Of a stretch of DNA of 64,000 nucleotides, positions 60,222 through 64,000 are shown piece after piece (the stretch's first letter is position 1; each line of letters starts with the position of its first letter). The notes under the pieces are model-generated. The model was given only the letters and a program-made list of their open reading frames with translations, had not been told where the DNA came from and searched no databases. This DNA is from Labilithrix sp. GTDB lineage: Bacteria > Myxococcota_A > Polyangia > Polyangiales > Polyangiaceae. Where the stretch lies: the NCBI GenBank assembly GCA_019637175.1, contig JAHBWD010000015.1, positions 62,001 through 126,000 on the forward strand, given 5' to 3'. The position numbers were made by a program, and so were the translations under genes.

Positions 60222-61643
60222 TTGGGCTCACACCACGACATCGAGCACGACCTTCCGGCTCCGCCGGAGGCTTCGCCGGCCGCGCGGCGTTGGATGCAAC
60301 GCATCGTCTCGCCCATCGAAGCGTTCCTTCGCATCGAGGCGGCGAGCGGCGTGATCCTCCTCCTCGCGTCGGTCGTGGCGATGGTCGCCGCAAACTCGTC
60401 GCTCGCCGGCGCGTACCACCGGCTGGTCGAGCTGCCGCTCGGCGTGCGCGTGGGCGCGCTGAACGTGGAGCTCCCGATTCATTTCTGGGTCAACGACGGG
60501 CTGATGACGATCTTCTTCTTCGTCGTCGGGCTCGAGATCCGGCGCGAGATCCACGAAGGCGAGCTGGCGACGCTGCGCCGCGCGACGCTGCCGATCGCCG
60601 CTGCCCTCGGCGGCATGCTCGCGCCGGCCCTCCTCTACACCGCGCTCGCCGCCGGGCATCCCGAGGCGCGTCGAGGGTGGGGCGTACCGATGGCGACCGA
60701 CATCGCGTTCGCCGTGGGCGTGCTCGCCCTGCTCGGCAAGCGCGTGCCGCCCGCGCTCCGCGTCTTGCTCCTCGCGCTCGCCATCATCGACGACATCGGC
60801 AGCATCGTCGTGATCGCGCTCTTCTACTCCGGGCGGATCGACCCGTCCGGCGCGCTCTTGATGGCCGGCGGCGTCCTCGCGATCGTGCTGATGCAGCGCC
60901 TCGGGATCCGCCGGGCGCTCCTCTACGTGCCGCCGGGGTTGCTCGTCTGGTACGGCTTTCTTCGAACGGGGGTCCATCCGACGATCGCCGGCGTGGTCGT
61001 CGGCATGCTCACCCCCGCGCGTCCTCGCCTCGGCGCGACCCACCTCGTCGATCTCGTGAAGCGATCCGCAGAGCACATCGAGGCGAAGGTCGCGAGCGAG
61101 TCGCCGAGCGATCCCGCCCTCGAGCACGTCGCGCACGAGGCCTCGTACCTCGTGCGCGCCCAGCGCGAAGCGCTCTCTCCGGCGTTGCGCCTCCAGCGCG
61201 CGCTTCATCCATGGGTGGCGCTCGTCGTGATGCCCGTCTTCGCCTTCGTGAACGCCGGCGTGACGATCGGCGGCCCGAGCGTCTCGCTCACCGTCGTGAG
61301 CGCGGGGATCATGGTCGGGCTGGTCGTGGGCAAGCCCGTCGGCGTCCTCGCCGCGTGTGCGCTCGCGGTGAAGGCGCGCATGACGACGCTCCCTATCGGC
61401 ATCGGGTGGCGCGAGCTCTCCGTCCTCGGCCTCATCGCAGGCATCGGCTTCACGATGGCGCTCTTCGTCGCGACGCTGGCGTTCCCCAGCGCCGAGCAGC
61501 TCGTGCCCGCGAAGATGGGGATCCTGGCGGCCTCGGTGGTCGTCATGGTGCTCGGCCTCGTCGCGGGCCGCGTGCTGCTGCGCGGCCCCGTCGCCGGCGC
61601 CGCCGCGAGCGAAGCGGAGGCCGAGTGTTCGGACGACGTCTGA
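60222..61643 (+). CDS. nhaA: Na+/H+ antiporter NhaA
   Basis: 473 aa, inner membrane; exchanges internal Na+ (or Li+) for external H+. Blocks: IEAASGVILLLASVVAMVAA, NDGLMTIFFFVVGLEIRREI, LPIAAALGGMLAPALLYTAL, MATDIAFAVGVLALLGKRVP, and the ion-binding pair Asp190-Asp191 in LAIIDDIGSIVVIALFY (equivalent to E. coli Asp163/164), later VMPVFAFVNAGV and IGFTMALFVATLAF. About 60 residues longer than E. coli NhaA, mainly a longer cytoplasmic loop near 270-320. TTG start supported by GGGAGA. Confidence 0.95.
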   Translation: MGSHHDIEHDLPAPPEASPAARRWMQRIVSPIEAFLRIEAASGVILLLASVVAMVAANSSLAGAYHRLVELPLGVRVGALNVELPIHFWVNDGLMTIFFFVVGLEIRREIHEGELATLRRATLPIAAALGGMLAPALLYTALAAGHPEARRGWGVPMATDIAFAVGVLALLGKRVPPALRVLLLALAIIDDIGSIVVIALFYSGRIDPSGALLMAGGVLAIVLMQRLGIRRALLYVPPGLLVWYGFLRTGVHPTIAGVVVGMLTPARPRLGATHLVDLVKRSAEHIEAKVASESPSDPALEHVAHEASYLVRAQREALSPALRLQRALHPWVALVVMPVFAFVNAGVTIGGPSVSLTVVSAGIMVGLVVGKPVGVLAACALAVKARMTTLPIGIGWRELSVLGLIAGIGFTMALFVATLAFPSAEQLVPAKMGILAASVVVMVLGLVAGRVLLRGPVAGAAASEAEAECSDDV

Positions 61644-61662
61644 CGGTCGCAGCGCGCAGCGC

Positions 61663-63741
61663 TCAGGGCGGCGGCGCGAACTGCGTACCGTTCCACGCGT
61701 AGCGCACACCCGCGATGCCGCCCCATGGAAGGAGGAGGGGCTCGATCGTTCCGCCAGGCTTGTCTTGCGGCCAGGGGTACGTCTCTTTCGTCCATCCGCG
61801 GGCGACGCCGGGCCGCACGTCGATGTCGAAGCCCTTGCCGCTCTTCGAAGGGATGAACTGCACGAGGCCCTGCACGCGCTTGCCCGACTGCTCGCGGCCC
61901 GTCTCGACGGCGAACACGCGCGTGATCGCTCCGCTCTGCACTTGATAGATGAAGAGCCCTTCGACGTCGACGCGATCGCCCGAGGGCGCAGAGGCGCGGC
62001 GAACGCCGCGGATCACGATCTCGGCGGCGCCGTCGCCGGTGACGTCGCGCGCGGTCATCTCGGAGACGTCCTTGTCTTCGGCGAACTGCGTGAGCGACAT
62101 CCGCGCGTAGCCGGTGCCGCCCTTGAAGGTCGGGCCGAGCACGACGATGTCGCGCCCGACGAGCGCGACGCGCTCGGGCTTGGCGTCGCCCTCGACGTTC
62201 ACCTCGATGTCGAAGCGCGGCTTCGTTCCCGCCGCGACGCCTTGATCGCGGTAGTAGGCGTCCATCACCTGCTTGCCGAGATCGCTCGGCTTCGTGCTCA
62301 CGGGCGGCGTGGGCAGATCCTTGGTGGTCGCGCCGCCCGCCGAAGCCGCGCCGGAGGCGACCGTCGCCGCGGGCGCTTGCGCGACCTCGCTCGCCTTCGC
62401 GAACTTCTTTCCTTCGAGCTTGTACGTGCGCGACTTCACCGCGCCCCAAGGGAGGAGGATCCCTTCGTCGCCTGCCGCCGTCGGCTCCTTGAAGGTCGCC
62501 GCGTCCCATCCGACCGCGGGCTCGACGCTCACCTCGATCTCTTTGGACGACACCCTGACGGCGTTCGTGAGCTTCCGCTTGCCGCCGTTCTCGACGACGG
62601 CGATCTGCTGCGTGAACACGGTGACGGGCTCGTCGCCCGCGGGGATCGTCCACACCTCGAGCATCTCGTGCATCGAATTGCCGGCGGCGAAGCGGCGGCG
62701 GACGATCATGTCGTCTTTGCCGCGGCCGGTGAGCTCGCGCGTTTCGAACGACGAGAGCTCGCCGGCGACCTCGCGCCAGAAGAACTGATGGCCGCTGCGA
62801 TAGCCCGGGCCACAGATGGTGAAGAACTTTCCGAAGACGCTGATGCGCTCCTTGCGCTCGTCGCCGGCGACGTCGGCGAAGACGTCGATCTTCGGCGCCT
62901 GCCCGGCGAGATTTCGCGGCGCGAGCAGCCCGTCGACCACGGCCTGCTCGGCGGCCGTCGGCAACGCGGGAAGATCGCTCGGCTTGTCGACGGTGCCCTG
63001 ACCGGTGGCGAGCACGCCCTTCTCCGACGCGCCGTCGCCGTCGTGCACGCGGAAGACGCCGCGCAGCCCGACGCGCATCGTTCGCGCTTCGGCGAACGTC
63101 GCCCAGGGGATCGCCGCCTCGATCGTGTAGCCGCCCTTCGAATCCGACTCGACGAGCTTCGCGCCCGCGACGGGTTGACCCTTGCTCGGCCCCGCGAGCC
63201 ACTTCACCGCGCCCGCGCTCTCGCCGGGCTTGCCCGGATAGAGACCGATCTCGTAGCCCTTGAGCGCGCCGCGGCCGGAAGGGAACGCGAGCACCATCGA
63301 GACGTGATCGTCGTTCTCCGCGTGCGCCGCCGTGCGCGTGAGCTGTGAATCGGTGACCTCGGCGCCGACGTAGATCTTCGCGTCGTCGTACTGGACCGCG
63401 ACCGCGAGGCCGAGCCCGTCGACCCTGCCGCCGACGGTCTCGCCCGCGGGCGTGCGCGCGGGCCACTCCTTGAGCACGCCGTCGAGCTTCACCGGGCTCT
63501 TGCGATCGACCTCGACGGCGTGGAGCGCGGCGCCCATCGCGACCTCGACGCCGGTGCCGCCGTCTTCGCGGTTGCCGGCGCCGCCGAGCGCCGCGATCCC
63601 GCCCTTGGCCGCGGCGAGATCGCCGATCGACTCGTGCGCCTCGCGCTTCGACGCGTCGCTCGCGCCGTCGGGCGATTTCGCCGGCGCGCCTCCGCCGCAA
63701 GCGATCAGACCGACGAGCCCCACGAACGCAGCGCGCTTCAT
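61663..63741 (-). CDS. Lipoprotein with CBM9-like and FG-GAP-like regions
   Basis: 692 aa. Lipobox LIACG after a short hydrophobic signal. Residues about 80-250: VDRKSPVKLDGVLKEWPART, AVAVQYDDAKIYVGAEVTD, MVLAFPSGRGALKGYEIGLY, GGYTIEAAIPWATF. This is a CBM9/DOMON-like sugar-binding or heme-binding beta-sandwich. The rest has repeated ADVAGDERKERISVFGKFFTI, EVNVEGDAKPERVALVGRDI and ARDVTGDGAAEIVIRG, VCBS/FG-GAP-like Asp-rich loops typical of calcium-bound blades, and paired GILLPWG / LLLPWGGIAGV blocks, indicating an internal duplication. Probably surface, possibly polysaccharide binding. TATTCT lies 8 nt before ATG 63741. Confidence 0.8.
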   Translation of the reverse strand: MKRAAFVGLVGLIACGGGAPAKSPDGASDASKREAHESIGDLAAAKGGIAALGGAGNREDGGTGVEVAMGAALHAVEVDRKSPVKLDGVLKEWPARTPAGETVGGRVDGLGLAVAVQYDDAKIYVGAEVTDSQLTRTAAHAENDDHVSMVLAFPSGRGALKGYEIGLYPGKPGESAGAVKWLAGPSKGQPVAGAKLVESDSKGGYTIEAAIPWATFAEARTMRVGLRGVFRVHDGDGASEKGVLATGQGTVDKPSDLPALPTAAEQAVVDGLLAPRNLAGQAPKIDVFADVAGDERKERISVFGKFFTICGPGYRSGHQFFWREVAGELSSFETRELTGRGKDDMIVRRRFAAGNSMHEMLEVWTIPAGDEPVTVFTQQIAVVENGGKRKLTNAVRVSSKEIEVSVEPAVGWDAATFKEPTAAGDEGILLPWGAVKSRTYKLEGKKFAKASEVAQAPAATVASGAASAGGATTKDLPTPPVSTKPSDLGKQVMDAYYRDQGVAAGTKPRFDIEVNVEGDAKPERVALVGRDIVVLGPTFKGGTGYARMSLTQFAEDKDVSEMTARDVTGDGAAEIVIRGVRRASAPSGDRVDVEGLFIYQVQSGAITRVFAVETGREQSGKRVQGLVQFIPSKSGKGFDIDVRPGVARGWTKETYPWPQDKPGGTIEPLLLPWGGIAGVRYAWNGTQFAPPP

Positions 63742-63749
63742 CGGAGCCG

Positions 63750-63755
63750 AGAATA
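63750..63755 (-). promoter_or_regulatory. -10-like TATTCT before the CBM9-like lipoprotein
   Basis: TATTCT on the minus strand (63755-63750) with 8 nt before ATG 63741; no TGN extension and no Shine-Dalgarno sequence. Confidence 0.4.
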
Positions 63756-63763
63756 CGACGATG

Positions 63764-64000
63764 TCACGCGCGGCGCGACATGGGCCCGAGGTCTTTGCCG
63801 ACGACGCCCTTGCGCTGGAGGAACTTCAGGATCTCGATCATGGGAATGATCGAGGCCGAGGCGCCGACGAGGACGAGCCACTCCGCGCCGCTCAGGGCGT
63901 ACGTGCGGAACACCTCGCGGAGCTGCGGAACGAGCACGCTCACGAGGTGGATCGCCGCGCTCACGACGATCGAGGCGACGAGCGCGATCGGGAGCATCGG
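63764..64000 (-). CDS. C-terminal end of a cation-transporting P-type ATPase (5' part outside window)
   Basis: The frame is open to the window edge. Visible residues: IALVASIVVSAAIHLVSVLV, then PQLREVFRTYALSGAEWLVL and SASIIPMIEILKFLQRKG. This is the C-terminal M9-M10 region of P2-type (calcium- or PMR1-like) ATPases, where a PFLxxxFxTxPLSxxxWLxV motif is usual. Catalytic motifs are outside the window, so the ion is unknown. Its stop lies 22 bp upstream of the CBM9-like gene start. Confidence 0.82.
   Translation of the reverse strand, partial: PMLPIALVASIVVSAAIHLVSVLVPQLREVFRTYALSGAEWLVLVGASASIIPMIEILKFLQRKGVVGKDLGPMSRRA

Overview
The window looks like a chromosomal segment from a myxobacterium, most likely in the Polyangiales/Labilitrichaceae part of Myxococcota. 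This is inferred, not proven. The evidence is very high G+C with GTG and TTG starts, three Ser/Thr protein kinases (one coupled to an FHA-containing sigma-54 activator), a TIGR02266-type PilZ protein, many Asp/Gly/Ser-rich lipoproteins, orphan histidine kinases, a bacterial two-RRM protein and multiple ExbB/ExbD motor sets. I saw no insertion sequence, phage, CRISPR array, tRNA or rRNA.

Layout. 1-7 kb: the end of a KOW-domain protein, a heterodimeric ABC exporter with one degenerate ATP site, alanine racemase with a coupled lipoprotein gene, and a Uma2 protein. 7-13 kb: MlaE-type permease, NadA, a PilZ protein divergent from an acyl-CoA ligase, and two secreted lipoproteins, one with a caspase-like His/Cys pair. 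13-19 kb: Ser/Thr kinase, TPR/PEGA protein, membrane histidine kinase, Coq4-like protein, a TetR regulator with a clear operator, and a lipoprotein-type intradiol dioxygenase. 19-25 kb: pyruvate kinase, diaminopimelate decarboxylase, a tandem pair of CX4CH lipoproteins, and a reductase/hydrolase fusion. 25-31 kb: a kinase translationally coupled to an FHA/sigma-54 activator, a VYDLS-type membrane protein, a small gene plus frameshifted nucleotidyltransferase, and a second Uma2 protein with a heptad-repeat tail. 31-38 kb: a tightly overlapped methyltransferase / HD hydrolase / outer-membrane protein / glycerate kinase operon, and an XPB-type helicase-associated protein.

38-43 kb: two divergent ExbB-ExbD-ExbD modules around a 608-bp regulatory region. 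43-46 kb: a GSS-repeat lipoprotein, a YcaQ-like DNA glycosylase and a small winged-helix protein. 46-51 kb: the rod-shape cluster mreB-mreC-mreD-mrdA-rodA with overlapping stop/start codons. 51-58 kb: ribosomal protein L33 (too short for routine ORF lists), an RRM protein, a sensor kinase, a GAF protein with proline-rich repeats, and a LolC/E-type permease with a large insert. 58-64 kb: a third Ser/Thr kinase, NhaA, a CBM9-like lipoprotein and the end of a P-type ATPase.

The most general unexplained signal is a promoter/start architecture. At least a dozen genes on both strands have a -10-like TANNNT, often with an upstream TGN, only 6-12 nt before the start codon and no Shine-Dalgarno sequence. 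Other genes in the same window have strong AGGAGG-type sites. This suggests a large class of leaderless or near-leaderless mRNAs. The best individual leads are the caspase-like lipoprotein, the frameshifted nucleotidyltransferase, the kinase/FHA-activator pair, the doubled ExbBD motor locus and the SDR/hydrolase fusion.
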